A stretch of 64,000 nucleotides of DNA from Pseudisothecium myosuroides (taxonomy: Eukaryota > Streptophyta > Bryopsida > Hypnales > Lembophyllaceae): the NCBI GenBank assembly GCA_951799445.1, contig OX637292.1, forward strand, positions 10,605,296 through 10,669,295, given 5' to 3'. The notes under the pieces were generated by a model that did not search any database, was not told the DNA's origin, and saw nothing but the letters and a program-made list of their open reading frames with translations. Positions 9,653-20,835 of this stretch are shown here, one piece after another (the first letter of the stretch is position 1; each line of letters begins with the position of its first letter). The translations under genes were made by a program, and so were the position numbers.

Positions 9653-11008
9653 ATGCCGGGTTTGTTGCCGATGAGATCGATTGGCGCTGCGTCGAAGGCG
9701 AGGAGTAGCAGCGCAAGAAACCTGGCTCGGGCGAAGGCGGAGAAAGGGAGGGGGGAAGAGTCGGCTTCGGGCGCATCGTCGACGCTTGTGCGTGTGCCGT
9801 CGCAGAGCGTGAATATCAATACCATGGGGTTGCTGTCCGCGCAGTTCCAAGCTCGGGCTTCTAAGGTGCCGGAAGTAGGCGCGGAGAATATCAGGAGTAA
9901 GATGTTTGGGAATGGAGTGGATTTGGAGAACAAATTCGGGAATCAGTATATGAGCAGTGGGAGTGAGCACGAGTTGAACTCGGTTTGCTTAGGCGCCATG
10001 GTGGACGGGTTTATTGAAAACGACTGCGACGGCGGGCGCTTCCCTCGGTCACGCTGCAATTGCAGCTCCATGTGCGATTGCAGCGATTTCGAAGACTCCA
10101 GGTCGTCACTTGGCGGAGAGCTTTCGGAGATTTTGCAGGAATTGATGTCGAGCATGAATGTTACTGAGAGGATCTTGCTGAGTGAAGTGAACAAGGCGAA
10201 GGCGAAAGAGGACGGCGCCACAAGCTGCTTGAAGCGCCAGGTTATGAAGCACCTTAGAACCGGCGGTTACAATGCTGCCATATGCAAATCGCGGTGGGAC
10301 CACGCCGGGAGCTTCCCCGGGGGCGACTACGAGTACATTGACGTGGTTTTCGAGAGTGCAACGGGAAAGAGCGAGAGAGTTTTGATCGACGTCGACTTTA
10401 AGGCGCAATTCGAGATTGCGCGACCTACTCCGTGCTACAACGCCGTTGTTCAAGTACTGCCGACCGTGTTTGTCGGCAGGGCGGATCGTCTTCTACAGAT
10501 TGTGAACATCATGTCCGATGGCGTCAAGTTGTCGTTAAAGAAGCGAGGGATGCATCTCCCTCCATGGCGGAAACCTGAGTACATGCGTGCCAAGTGGTTC
10601 TCAATATACAGGCGTACAACGAACGACACTATTCACAAGACACACGACCAGGATGTCTCTAATCTTTCTCGTATAGCTTTGAGAGATAACGGCTGGAATG
10701 CCAAGTACACGGATGAGATGGAGGTGGACTACCTAAGAGGTGGAGAGAGGCGGGCGATGAAGGACTTGAAGAATCTTGTGGGCAAGAAGCCCACGGAGGT
10801 CAGTACCAAGCCTTCAGGCAACGTCGCGATCAAGCCCATTGTTGACAACAGTGGATGGGCGCTTCCGGCCTTCAAGCCAAGAGTCTTTCAGCGACCTGGC
10901 CAGACCGGGCTTGCATCTATTTTGAGAGAAGCAGGTTTGACGTCCTCCATTCGGGACTTGATTGAAGAACAGCGAGCGGAGCGGAAGGGTTTACCGATCG
11001 CTGTCTGA
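9653..11008 (+). CDS. DUF506 family (PDDEXK-like) protein
   Basis: A 451-residue intronless ORF starting at ATG 9653 (the frame is open two codons further upstream, but only from a GTG). It matches the plant-specific DUF506/PDDEXK_6 family: a Cys-containing entry motif VCLGAMVDGFIEND (111-124), a Cys-rich patch CNCSSMCDCSDFEDS (135-149), then the nuclease-fold-like core with YEYIDVV (226-232), ERVLIDVDFKAQFEIARP (241-258), LPTVFVGRADRLLQIV (269-284) and GMHLPPWRKPEYMRAKW (299-315). The N-terminal 60 residues are basic and Ser/Ala-rich; the C-terminal 130 are divergent, as usual. The family resembles restriction-endonuclease folds, but nuclease activity is not established; Arabidopsis members such as RXR1 repress root-hair elongation. 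Family call is firm, biological role in this plant unknown. Surrounding DNA is much more AT-rich. Confidence 0.9.
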   Translation: MPGLLPMRSIGAASKARSSSARNLARAKAEKGRGEESASGASSTLVRVPSQSVNINTMGLLSAQFQARASKVPEVGAENIRSKMFGNGVDLENKFGNQYMSSGSEHELNSVCLGAMVDGFIENDCDGGRFPRSRCNCSSMCDCSDFEDSRSSLGGELSEILQELMSSMNVTERILLSEVNKAKAKEDGATSCLKRQVMKHLRTGGYNAAICKSRWDHAGSFPGGDYEYIDVVFESATGKSERVLIDVDFKAQFEIARPTPCYNAVVQVLPTVFVGRADRLLQIVNIMSDGVKLSLKKRGMHLPPWRKPEYMRAKWFSIYRRTTNDTIHKTHDQDVSNLSRIALRDNGWNAKYTDEMEVDYLRGGERRAMKDLKNLVGKKPTEVSTKPSGNVAIKPIVDNSGWALPAFKPRVFQRPGQTGLASILREAGLTSSIRDLIEEQRAERKGLPIAV

Positions 11009-14000
11009 CTAACGCACTACATCAATCTGTAATATATACACGATGTAGCGCCTGTAGCATACTGTTGCCACCTATACTTGCCGCAAGGTTATCGTCTTTT
11101 CATTCACGACGAGGCTGGCATTGTTGAGAAAATAGCTTGTGCGAGACATTCTAGGTTAGAAGAAGATGAAATTTTGGGCTCGACATTGCCGGAATGACAG
11201 ACAACTTGGCCCCGACGCAGACGTCTTGCCGTTGGGGAGGAGTTCAAGGAGTATCGCAGAGGACGGAGTTTGTGGCTTATTTTATTTTAGTCCACAGTTC
11301 CTGTGCTGCATTTTTGGAGGACTAGTGTAGTACAGGACAACGGTGTTGTTGTTAGTGTGTATAGTTCTAGGAGTGGGTTTTGCCACTCCCGGTAGTTGGG
11401 TTTTTTTCCACGAGCTGCTGAAGTTGGGCTCTGAGTTCAGTTTACTTGCTTCCGTTGCCAATGACAAATGGGAAGTCTGATTTTTTGAGAATAATGAAAT
11501 GACAATTTCCAATCACCTATCGTGGTGCCTACCCTGTTTTACGAAACTCCGTTGCCCGTATTGCTTCTTTTTTGTGGGTTCATTCAAGTCCATTTACTCC
11601 GATGCCAAGTACTCATCGTTTGTGCACACTCGAATATGAAGTCCGTTCACATGCTCACTTTTTGGATTTTATCGTTTACAATGAAGAGATGGCTAAGCTT
11701 TCATTCGGTGTGGCAGGATCATATGAACAATATCAGTGGAGCTGCCGTGGTCGGTGATTGACATCACGAAGAGTGCTCTCATAACATCCCTCCTTCACTG
11801 CAACATTGACCGAGTATAATTCTAACTTACTCTTTGAAATTGTCAACTTCTGTGATCACAAACACCTGCATCTCTCATTCCAATGCTTTCGCTTTTACTG
11901 TTTTAGAGTATACCGAGATTTGTGCAAGAATTTGTCTGGTCCTAGACATGATGCCAAGTCCAAGTTTTCAAAAGCAACCGTAGTACAGTACTCTCTTTGG
12001 CTGGCCATCAGAAGAAGGATGCAATCCTGCCGGCCCTTATCAAACGAAAACTGCAGATTTGGTCATTCAAGATGCAAGAAATGTACTTAGCATGATGTGT
12101 AACAATCTTCTCAAACCTCCCCCTCTTGAAAATTAACCACACTGCTTGTGAGAGAGAGGGCTTGTCAATAGGGGCTTGCTCTCTATTACGGTTGCTTGTA
12201 TGTCTTATGAAGCAGATGAAAGTAATGAAGCGGGGTAAGCATGCTTAATTTTCCAAGTCGTTTTTGTGTCACAAAACAAACAGACTCTTAACGTACTGCT
12301 GGCGGGTTCCAGAAGAAGAATCCAAGTCACTTCTCTCTCTCTCTCAAAAACTAAGTTAATGAGGTCGGTCTCTTTCCGAATGTATAAGCCCATTCTAACT
12401 TCGAGTGAGCTTCCAGTTGCATATGTGACAACTGTGCATTACCTGTCATTTTTTGTTTCTAGTTGGCCGCGAGTGCCACGGCATGAAAGCTGAGATGGAC
12501 AATTCCACCTGGCAAGGAGCTGTCGTCTTTGACAGGCCGCTTTCCCTCTACAGATAAGTTTTAAGTTATATGCTTCCAACACTTGAAGATAGACTGATGG
12601 AGTCATCACTCTTCTCATCCTCAAAAAAACTTGAGTATGTGTCAGGCAGTCAGGCAGTCGTGCTCGTAGGCCACATTCATTATTCACAACTCCCCTTTGG
12701 CGTTTTGCATTATTACCTTTTCATTCATAATAACAGCGTTGGAGGCATGAGTATTTAGTAGTACCCGTATTATAGCCTTGCAATGTGATTTTGTGATTAG
12801 AATCCCTCAGTGAAATCCTGCCAATTCTTTGAATAACCGACAATATGGTATGCCAGGGACCGACTTGCGCTCCATCAGAGCCCGAAAGCAGGCAAGAATA
12901 ACTCACGTAACTTAGGTGTGGGCAAGCAAACATCGGAGGTGGCCTGCAGTTGATAGGAGATGTAATGATTTTTGTCGGAAATTAGAAACAAATCAAAGGT
13001 GGAAGACATTGCTGTGTTGCCAGATACCGCTGGTGGTGATCATGGAGGAACCCATGAAGAGGAAGAAGAGGAAGATAGGAGGTCACTCCAAAGAGCGATC
13101 ATATTCACAACTTGGGGGAGTGTGGCTTCTTGAAATATTTTGTACGTAGTGGTAAATTTCCCATGAAAGACAAAATGGAATTGGCATATAAGGTAACTAC
13201 ACCTAAAATGGACCGCTCCTGAATGTCGACCCCTATTTTTGAACTGAAAATGAATGGGGAGGAAACCGAAAATGGTGCACAGTAAAGGACAAGTGTAAGA
13301 GCCCATTTCGACTAGTGTGCAGCTCTATTAATAGAACTATAGAGGTGGCAACCTCCCAAGTAGTCCATTTTGAATACACTTTTTGTTTGTTTAACTTCTT
13401 GTATTTGACATTTCTTCATGTGCATCAAATTGATTTTGGCATCACCTAAGTGACACTTTTAACACCCTACACCTTGTATCTTAGAAAATTTGTAACTAAT
13501 TCACAATGCATCCAAAAATTATGAAACCACTTGCATTTTGATTCATAGTCCTTCACATATATACAAAAATTGTTATTCATTTTCTAAAGCATACGGATCA
13601 TGCCACAAAGCTTAACTGTGCGATTTTAGGTGTAGATACCTTAAACCAAGTAGTTTCATATTTTTTTGACCTTTGTGCAAGTAGTTATAATTTTTGAAGT
13701 CATAATCTCATAAAAGGCTCTAAAAGCATCCACCTCCTAATTTGTTCACTTTTGGCACACTGTCTAACAAATGCAATTGGTACATTGAAGAAAGCATTAC
13801 CTACGTTGGTGTCAAACAGTAACACTTTTAGAGAGTGTCCACTTATGGATCTCCTACTTTAAAGCAATTTTTAATCCCATGTGAATGAAGAATATGTTGG
13901 AATGATTCTAATAACTATGTCACATGGACAAAAGTAACAAAAATCCTACAAGTAGACTTTCGGAGAGAGAAATCACATTTATCTAAAGAAATTCTACTAT

Positions 14001-14248
14001 AATTAGACAATGTATCAAAGTTGCTTGAATGCACCCAAAGTCTATATTAGTTTTATATCATAAGTTAGTTTTTCCCAAAACATTAATACAAACTCCACAA
14101 GAATACATTCATTTCTTGAAATGTTTAAGCTGAATACATTCTAGCCAAATTGGATTTTGCTGTCTATATAACCGTCTAACGCAACGAAAAATATGAAGTG
14201 TATTGCAAGCAAGTATCTCATGGATATACACAAAATTGATTACAAATC
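11009..14248. other. Intergenic DNA downstream of the DUF506 gene
   Basis: 11,009 to about 13,300 is low-repeat, moderate-GC sequence that probably includes the DUF506 3' UTR. A small TC microsatellite lies at about 12,331-12,346. Frames of 60-95 codons on both strands (for example 11,806-12,090) show no recognisable motif, so no second gene is called. 13,300-14,248 is AT-rich with nothing supportable. Confidence 0.4.
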
Positions 14249-14268
14249 ATGATCTCTATATACTTGAC

Positions 14269-14645
14269 TAATTACTTTGATGATAAGTCTTTGTATATAT
14301 GTACCTTTTCATCAAATACTTGGATCATGCTTTGGCCAACTACCTACCTTGGTGATAAATCTCACACGTACTTGACTACTACTAGGTCTTCTCATAGTCA
14401 TTTTCCTAGTCTATACGACCCAAGTTTCCACTAGTATATATCCTTCCAATATCGAGATCGTGCTTGATTACCTTGATGATAAAACTTGCATGTAAGTTAC
14501 CTTTTCATCCAATCTAACTTGGATCACTCCATGCATTGGCTGCCTACCTACCTTAGTGACAAATCTTGTATGTACTATTTCATCCAGAGTACTTGAAACA
14601 TGCTTGGGCTGACTAAGCTTACCTTGGTGATAAGTCTCGTCCTTT
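14269..14645. repeat. Degenerate tandem array of a CCTTGGTGATAA unit
   Basis: The phrase CCTTGGTGATAARTCT (with variants) appears five times, near 14,271, 14,349, 14,470, 14,551 and 14,622, at irregular spacing of about 70-120 bp. Each is accompanied by ACTTGGATCATGC-like and CCTTTTCATC-like words. It looks like an old minisatellite or repeated unit; not coding. Confidence 0.5.
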
Positions 14646-15694
14646 CAGGGTTAATGAAGTTACGGTGCAGCAACCTCCCTTCCGTCAAATTTTCACCTTC
14701 CCGAAGTCTCTCGACAGTTGCAATGAAGGCACATTCTGTCTTATTTACAGCAACCCCCAAATCCTGGAGGGCTCCGGATTAACTTATTATCCATTAGTTC
14801 AGGGCCTCTCCAATCTATGATGTTTTTCTTTATAAAAAAGTTTAAAAAAGTTTAAAATTAATTAATTATTTACTTTATTTATTTTACACACAATGATGTG
14901 TTTTCGAAAGTTCCTGGAGTTGCCGTTCTGGACTTCCTTCCGTCAAACCGTCCGTCACATTGTTTTTACCGGGGAGCTTCAGTTTAGGGTTTTACCCAGG
15001 TGGGTGGGTTGGGGAGTGCCACGTGTCGAGTAGATTATGGGCTATAATTAGGATGTGGATTATTGGATTTATATATGTATATATATCCGGTTAAATTATT
15101 GGAAAAAACACACCTGAAGAAAGACAGCTGTTGCGATCGGATTGCTCCACCTCGATTTAGTGGTGTCATCTTTAGTTTTGAATGGGGACGGAAATAGAGG
15201 GTATAACTTTATGTGGTAATTTAAAAGGCTTCCGTGTGCCGAGGCTGGTTCAGGTCCCTCTGCATTTGGGCGGCTGCAGAGATCACGGCCACGCGGTATT
15301 CCAAACCTGGAAATTGTTTGGAACCCACCGGCAGTAGGGGGGCCGGTTCCCTATCCAGGTCTTTCCCCCATTCCCGTGCCTGGGCCCGGAAATGAGCCCT
15401 GGAAGGACGGAGCCTGCAACCGCAAAATCTTTCTCAATTTCTTCTTCTTTGTTTCCTCTATTTTGCAACTAATAAGTTTGAGAGGGAATTATTTTATCCT
15501 ACTATTTTCAGAGATGAAATCACATGTCATCTATGAGTCATAAAAAATTTCAGATTTATTGGGATGGTTTCAAATTACCATGATTTTTTGAAGAAAAAGT
15601 CTCATCATCCAGCAATCCTTTAAATGACTGATCTATGATTGCAACACTTATATACTTTAGTTTTTGCATCATTTTTCTGATCCGCGTTTGCTCT
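14646..15694. other. Intergenic DNA, no gene seen
   Basis: A moderately GC-rich segment at about 15,200-15,430 (GGGGGGCCGGTTCCC, GGGCCCGG) sits in AT-rich DNA. No ORF beyond about 60 codons and no family match. A T/A-rich run (TTAATTAATTATTTACTTTATTTATTTTA) spans about 14,859-14,886. Confidence 0.35.
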
Positions 15695-15698
15695 TTAA

Positions 15699-16891
15699 TA
15701 CCTAAAATTCTTTCATGTTTAGAGGCCCAAAACTACATCAAAATACTCGTCCCCAAAGCAAGGTCAAAATCAATATTTAATTTCTAACAAATTTAATCAT
15801 AGGATCCTTTAGTTAACTTGTTCAAGTACATTGTCCTAAAACTTTAGAGTGAATATCCCCACCGATTGCAAGTTCAATGTGCCTAAACTTCAAAATGTAG
15901 GCTTTTGTAGGCCTTTCAAAAGGGGAAGTTTTTTCTTTCAATATTTTAGAAAAAAATAAGCATGTCCTATACCTTGTGTGTTTTAATCAATGCGTTGGAA
16001 AATGTGTTGAAAACATATGTAGAAAATTTTAACCAAAAAAACTTTCATATTCATTTTTAAAAAAATTGTAAAGTGGAAGGTATTACTCAATGAAAGATAA
16101 AACTAATATACTAATAACTTTTGGAAGAATTTGAGAATTGTTACATAACATTGTTAACTGGGGGGGTTCCTTCCCTAACAGAGAAGGGATAATCCCCCTC
16201 GGGATGCCTGGGCGGGCATTACATTATAATCCTAGGCATCCAATTCGCTTGGTGAAGGTAATTAGAGTTTGCGGTGATTGTCACGAATTGGACAGATCAT
16301 GCACTTTCCTTGTTCATGGCACTTTTGTCAGGCTTATTGTAATATTAACTTCACTGCACTTGGGAAGTTCCTTGGCAAGGGGGCTCCCGCATTCGGGGGA
16401 AGCAAAAGGGACCCCCCTTGCGAAGGTAAACAATGTTATGTAATCCCAGTGGTGAAAACGTTCTAATAAAAAATGGATATCTTTTACTTATATTTTTATT
16501 TGAAAATTTTCAAAATTGAGGGCAAAAGACAACTTTATATGTTGTTTCTACCTTTAATGTCCACAAAATAAAACTCCTCACAACTTTTACCTCAAAATTC
16601 AGAATTTAATGGTTTAAATATTTTTGAGTATGTATTAATCAATACAATTAGTCAAAAATGATTAATATTATTTTTGAATATATTTTTTTACTGCCAATTT
16701 GACATTGGAATTAAAAAGATCCTTCTCACTTTTGCAATATTTATCAAAATGACATGAAACAAAGCTTTACATGTAAAATATGATGAGTAGCATCCATCCT
16801 AAACTTTTATACAAAAATTTCAAATTGTGAAGTTAGTAGAGCATGTCCAAGTTCTCAAAAAGTTCAAAGTAAGTTTCTAGGTCTTTAGGGA
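15699..16891. mobile_element. TTAA-flanked piggyBac-like MITE, old copy with a nested MITE
   Basis: Flanked by TTAA at 15,695-15,698 and 16,892-16,895, with decayed ends TACCTAAA and TCTTTAGGGA. Family landmarks remain (TTTAATCATAGGATCCTTT near 15,788-15,806; CACCGATTGCAAG near 15,858). Its 1193-bp length is explained by a nested element at 16,144-16,440; without it the length is close to that of the other copies. One of the oldest copies by divergence. Confidence 0.6.
16144..16440. mobile_element. Nested TA-flanked MITE
   Basis: Perfect 12-bp inverted ends CATAACATTGTT (15 bp if the TA sites and adjoining bases are counted), with TA at 16,142-16,143 and 16,441-16,442. The subterminal regions are G-run/C-run complementary (GGGGGGGTTCC against GGACCCCCC). 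Excising it gives TTAATCCCAGTGGTG, matching the ACTAATCCCAATGGTG segment of the TTAA-element family, which confirms a TA-target insertion. Tc1/mariner-type (Stowaway-like). Confidence 0.7.
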
Positions 16892-16895
16892 TTAA

Positions 16896-17378
16896 TCATT
16901 GATGACTTCCAGTCATGGTTTGAGCAATTACAAAGATACCCCATTTTCTACTAGTGGTCATGGCTCGATGAAGCAACCTTCCTCTTTGAAGGTGTACTTG
17001 TCTTACATGACTCCACCTTTTGGACCAACATAGGAAATCCTTGACAAGCATTTGAATATGTTTGAACATGAACTCAAAATACTTAGCATGCTTTGACTTA
17101 TAAAAGTCTTTTGCCATACAAAGAATATTTGTAACACTAGTACTATTTTTTCTAATCCTTATGATCTAAGCATGACAAGTTGCAAAAGTATCCATATCAT
17201 GCTTAATTAGACCTATTTACACTAGCAACTTAATTGGCGTAGTGGCTCCTGGCTTGTGATTTCATAATTGTAAAAAATTTGTTTCTAAAAAAACACTGTT
17301 TTCTATTGGTTACTCAAGATTGGGTTTTGTGAGATGGCAAAGACACTTTGTGTCAACTGACACTCCTCCTCAATCTTC
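16896..17378. other. AT-rich intergenic DNA
   Basis: No gene or element end supported. A 73-codon minus-strand frame (17,117-16,896) has no recognised motif. Confidence 0.35.
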
Positions 17379-17381
17379 TTA

Positions 17382-17892
17382 GAGCATCCCCACGCCTGGC
17401 GCCTCAAGAAGGAGCACCAAAGGTGGGTTTGACGTGCCATTTTGCAGAAATGAGACTCTGAGTCCGTCCTCCACCCCACGCTTGCATGGGATTGGCACTC
17501 GCCAAGGCCCTCAAGCACAGGTCCCAAGACCTCATAATTACACTAGCAAATTTGGAATTCGAGCACGGAGCCCTAATATAGCACCTCATCGGAATAAAAA
17601 AGCTTTTTCTCCTCACCTTTTCGCAATCACACACCTCGAAAACTACATCAACACAAATCAAACTTCATACCGAGCCGCGGACAACTCTTCATTTGGCCGG
17701 ATGCTCATCAAATTTGGCTGTGCTCGGCCACTTTTTGGCCCTCGCCGTGTGTGCAGTGGGGCACAACTTGTGGCCACGCGCGGCCACTACCCGGGGTTGT
17801 GCTACTTCCCGTGCAGCCGTGGTGGTGCTCTTAGTCTCTCTTGGTGAACTTTGCTGGGCCTGCCTGCTTACCGATGAAGGCTGGAGATGCTC
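17382..17892. mobile_element. GC-rich Tourist/PIF-type MITE
   Basis: A 511-bp element with ends GAGCATCCCCA and TGGAGATGCTC and TTA immediately outside both (17,379-17,381 and 17,893-17,895). The GAGCATCTCCA-type terminus with a TTA target is common among plant PIF/Harbinger-derived elements. The interior is GC-rich and gives open frames up to 137 codons by composition, without a transposase motif. Confidence 0.65.
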
Positions 17893-17895
17893 TTA

Positions 17896-18537
17896 GTACA
17901 ATCCACTGCATAAGTTCCTTGAAATTTTGTGACAAATGAGCTCATTTTCGCAGCACAGCCCAGTTCTGATGATCAAGTACTCCTGCAAAGCATGACGACA
18001 TGAGCTGATGACGGAACTGACACAGCGTGTAAGTAACTTACAGTCCCACAACACAGTAACTTATTCAAATACCGACAGTATCCGTCACTGCAGCAGGTAA
18101 GAAAAAAAAAGAATATTTACTGCACAGGGAATAGCTGATTACCCCCCCGCCACTGAAGCTTTTTTGAACTGAACTCAATGAAGTTTTTTCAAATGATGAT
18201 TCATGTTTTTCCATTTCAGGAATTCTGAAAAAAATGATGATAACGGCAACCAGACAGGAAGCTCAATCATGTGCCAAGTGGGCTCCCTTGCAAACCAGCA
18301 CGTGTCAAATAACCTCGCCCTGAGTAGTAGGAAGTCACGGCCCGTTGCAAAGTTACTGTAGCCAATGAGTGAAATGCTTTCGATTTTTCCATTTGTTTCA
18401 AAAAAAATGAATAAAAAAATGCTTTCAATCTCCCCCAAAATAGGACCAGGGAGGATTGACGGACCCCCTTCAGTTATTGCCCCGTGTTTTACCGTACAGT
18501 AGTAGAGAAAACACTGGAATTCTTTATATGCCAAATG
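17896..18537. other. Intergenic DNA with diverged copy of a segment at 20.34 kb
   Basis: 18,180-18,320 (TTTTTCCATTTCAGGAATTCTGAAAAAAATGATGA ... CAGCACGTGTC) resembles 20,340-20,460 (TTTTTCCATTTTCAGTATACTTCTGAAAATGATGAGA ... GAGCACGTGTC) in the same orientation, so part is a diverged duplicate. No gene. Confidence 0.45.
18385..18418 (+). mobile_element. Tiny 5'-truncated retroposon
   Basis: A 34-bp insertion (TTTTCCATTTGTTTC then A-rich tail) is framed by ATGCTTTCGAT (18,374-18,384) and ATGCTTTCAAT (18,419-18,429), an 11-bp duplication with one mismatch. Its 3' phrase matches the sequence ending at 5945. Fits a severely 5'-truncated LINE/SINE-type insertion. Confidence 0.45.
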
Positions 18538-18965
18538 TAAAAAAATTCCCCCTATTTTAAGCCACGTAAATTTTGTATTTCTTCACCTCTCCGACTCTCT
18601 GAGCTAATTTGGGGCTCTGATTGCAAATATGAATTCACAATTTGCAAATTTTTTTTATCAAAGGTGGCAAATAAATAATTTCAGTGTTTTCTCTATGAGA
18701 AAAACGCGGTCAGGGTGAACTGGCCCCCTCGCTCAGCCTCCCAAATCATTCCAGGGGTGCATGTGAAAAAAAAAGCCCCCTATTTTGAACTGTCTCTAGG
18801 GTATGTTCTAGACTTCTAGACCTCTCCTAGCTAATTTGGGGCCTCTGATTGCAAATATGAATTTAGAATTTGCAAATTTTATAATGCCTCGCAAATAAAA
18901 AATTTCAAGATTTTTCCTCAAGGCCGGGCAAGGGAGTCGGTTTACCCCGGCCGAAAACACGAGGC
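18538..18965. repeat. Diverged tandem duplication, about 232-bp period
   Basis: Two units share CCCCCTATTTT near the start, AGCTAATTTGGGGC.TCTGA, TTGCAAATATGAATT and ATTTGCAAATTTT in the same order (starts near 18,541 and 18,773). Many substitutions and small indels separate them. No coding signal. Confidence 0.6.
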
Positions 18966-19378
18966 AATACGGGGGTGAATCAATTTTTTTTTCATTTATA
19001 GTAGGCAGTGCAGAAAGCGATGATCACTGGGAGGATGAAGCTACTTACATCCATGAAAATGGATGAAACTTGCAATCTATGGATGACATTTCACTTATTC
19101 ATCCAAAATGATGCACATTCATCCTAAATAGAGCGATATCGGTCAAAGATTTGGTAGCAAAATAGCGATTTCATCCGCTCAAAAGCAAGAATATTTCGCT
19201 AAAATATTCCCTAAAAATTAAAAAAATCGCTTTTGAACGAAATTTCGCTAAAAACAACAACTGGGGTGAATTCCCCCTGGTCCCCAATATTAACTTTTGT
19301 CAAAATTTCATAATTCACTGTACAAATGCATTTTTTTTAACATACAATATGAAGGAAAATCAAGTAGATTTTCCCACT
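18966..19378. other. AT-rich intergenic DNA
   Basis: Contains short alternations of TTTCGCTAAAA-like words around 19,190-19,250 that form weak local repeats. Nothing else supportable. Confidence 0.35.
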
Positions 19379-19382
19379 TTAA

Positions 19383-20321
19383 CCCCTAAAGGTTAGAGAC
19401 TATGTTTTCATCCAAACCGCTCCAAAACTGCCATTTCTAATACAAGTACCAAACTTTAGAAAAAAAACATTTTTGGACACATATAACCATAAGATCTTAT
19501 AGAACACTCGTTTGAGAAGATGTGGAAAAAATTTCAGAATTTTCCACCGTGTGGATTGGAAGATATTAGTGTTTGAATTGACAAAAAACCTTTTTTTGTC
19601 CCTGCGAAAATCCGGGCAGCTGCACTTCACAAGATCACATTTGTATGAAAAAATGCCCCAAATGGTGGTTACTCTTTGGATTCATTCTTCTAGTCAAGTT
19701 GGCTACATGCTTGAAAAATTTCAGATCATTTGGAATTGCACAACATATAGGAAAAAAATAGTAAGTAGAAAGAAGTAGAGAATGATTCAAAACACTGAAT
19801 TGTTAAGAATTTATTTATGGAATTGAAAAATGCCAATCCCAATGGTTGTAATGTTGTATTAAATAATCTACATCCAATGTTTTTTTTTTTTTTTTCCCAA
19901 AAATATTGGAAATTGAGTGAAATAAAGGACTTCAAAGTTTATTTTAGAGCAGAGATTCCATAACTACACTCAAACTAAGAATCCACATAACTTTTGACTC
20001 ATTAATCCAAATGGAATGATTTAAAGCTTTCCACGTACATATAAATCTAAGGAACCAATTTCAAGTTTTTATTTAAAAAAAAATTGATTTTTAAAGAATT
20101 TTTTTGAGCTGCCCGGGCTGCCCGCCATACACAAAAAATTACATATCATATAATAACTTTTTAATTATGTAGTCAAAAGTTATGAAAATTGTTGGGCCTT
20201 AAAGCTACTCCTTGGACACATCTTGTGTGAAAATTTCAAAGAAAAAAAATAAAAACTCCACTTGTAATGAGTTGTCCAAAATCACTATGTTGTCAAAAAA
20301 TGGTGTTTGGACCTTTAGGGG
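19383..20321. mobile_element. TTAA-flanked piggyBac-like MITE, subfamily II
   Basis: A 939-bp element with ends CCCCTAAAGG and CCTTTAGGGG, flanked by TTAA at 19,379-19,382 and 20,322-20,325. The interior belongs to the same sub-group as 34,017 and 39,381: GACTATGTTTTCA near the left end, the TTGGCTACATGCTTGAAAA segment (near 19,699), and TCACTATGTTGTCAAAAA near the right end. Non-coding. Confidence 0.75.
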
Positions 20322-20325
20322 TTAA

Positions 20326-20651
20326 GTAGTAGCGCTTTTGAATTTCTCCATGTCGTTTTTTCCATTTTCAGTATACTTCTGAAAATGATGAGAAGAGAAG
20401 AGCTGCAATTCTCGTGGTCCAGGTGGACTCACTCAAAACGAGCACGTGTCCATTAACCGAGGTATGGCCCAGTCAAAAGTTATAAAATTTTCCCCTAATT
20501 TTTTTCTTTTCTTTTCTTTTTCAAGTACGTCTTCTTTTTGGCTTTTTCTTTTTCCAGTGGAAACTGCAGCTCGTGTTTTGAATTTGAACTGGATATTCTG
20601 CGGTATTTCGAAGACTACTGTACCACAACTGAAAAATCAGAAGCTGTACAC
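20326..20651. other. Intergenic DNA
   Basis: 20,340-20,460 is the partner of the diverged duplicate at 18,180-18,320. Contains a CTTTT-rich tract near 20,505-20,525. No gene. Confidence 0.35.
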
Positions 20652-20835
20652 TGAATAGGGGGGTATTAAGGGGACCAAAAAATTAAAGGGACTTATCTTG
20701 GAAAATTGTAGATGTTTGAAACATGATGTACAACCCCCGGACACTTCAATAACTATTGATGTACAAAAAAGATAGATATTTATATAGTGTGCAATGTTGA
20801 TTAATTAGTATGGGTCCCTTTAATACCCCTATTCA
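20652..20835. mobile_element. Short inverted-repeat element
   Basis: 184 bp with inverted ends TGAATAGGGG and CCCCTATTCA. The pairing continues imperfectly inward (GGTATTAAGGGGACC against GGGTCCCTTTAATACC). A clear target duplication is not visible, so superfamily is not assigned. Confidence 0.55.

Noticed and set aside
14575..14760. 61-codon minus-strand frame sharing GRLLHR with a frame at 16,896-17,117
   Set aside because: A six-residue match between short unrecognised frames in repetitive DNA is not evidence of a gene.
17434..17847. 137-codon frame
   Set aside because: Lies wholly inside the TTA-flanked MITE at 17,382-17,892 and shows no transposase feature.
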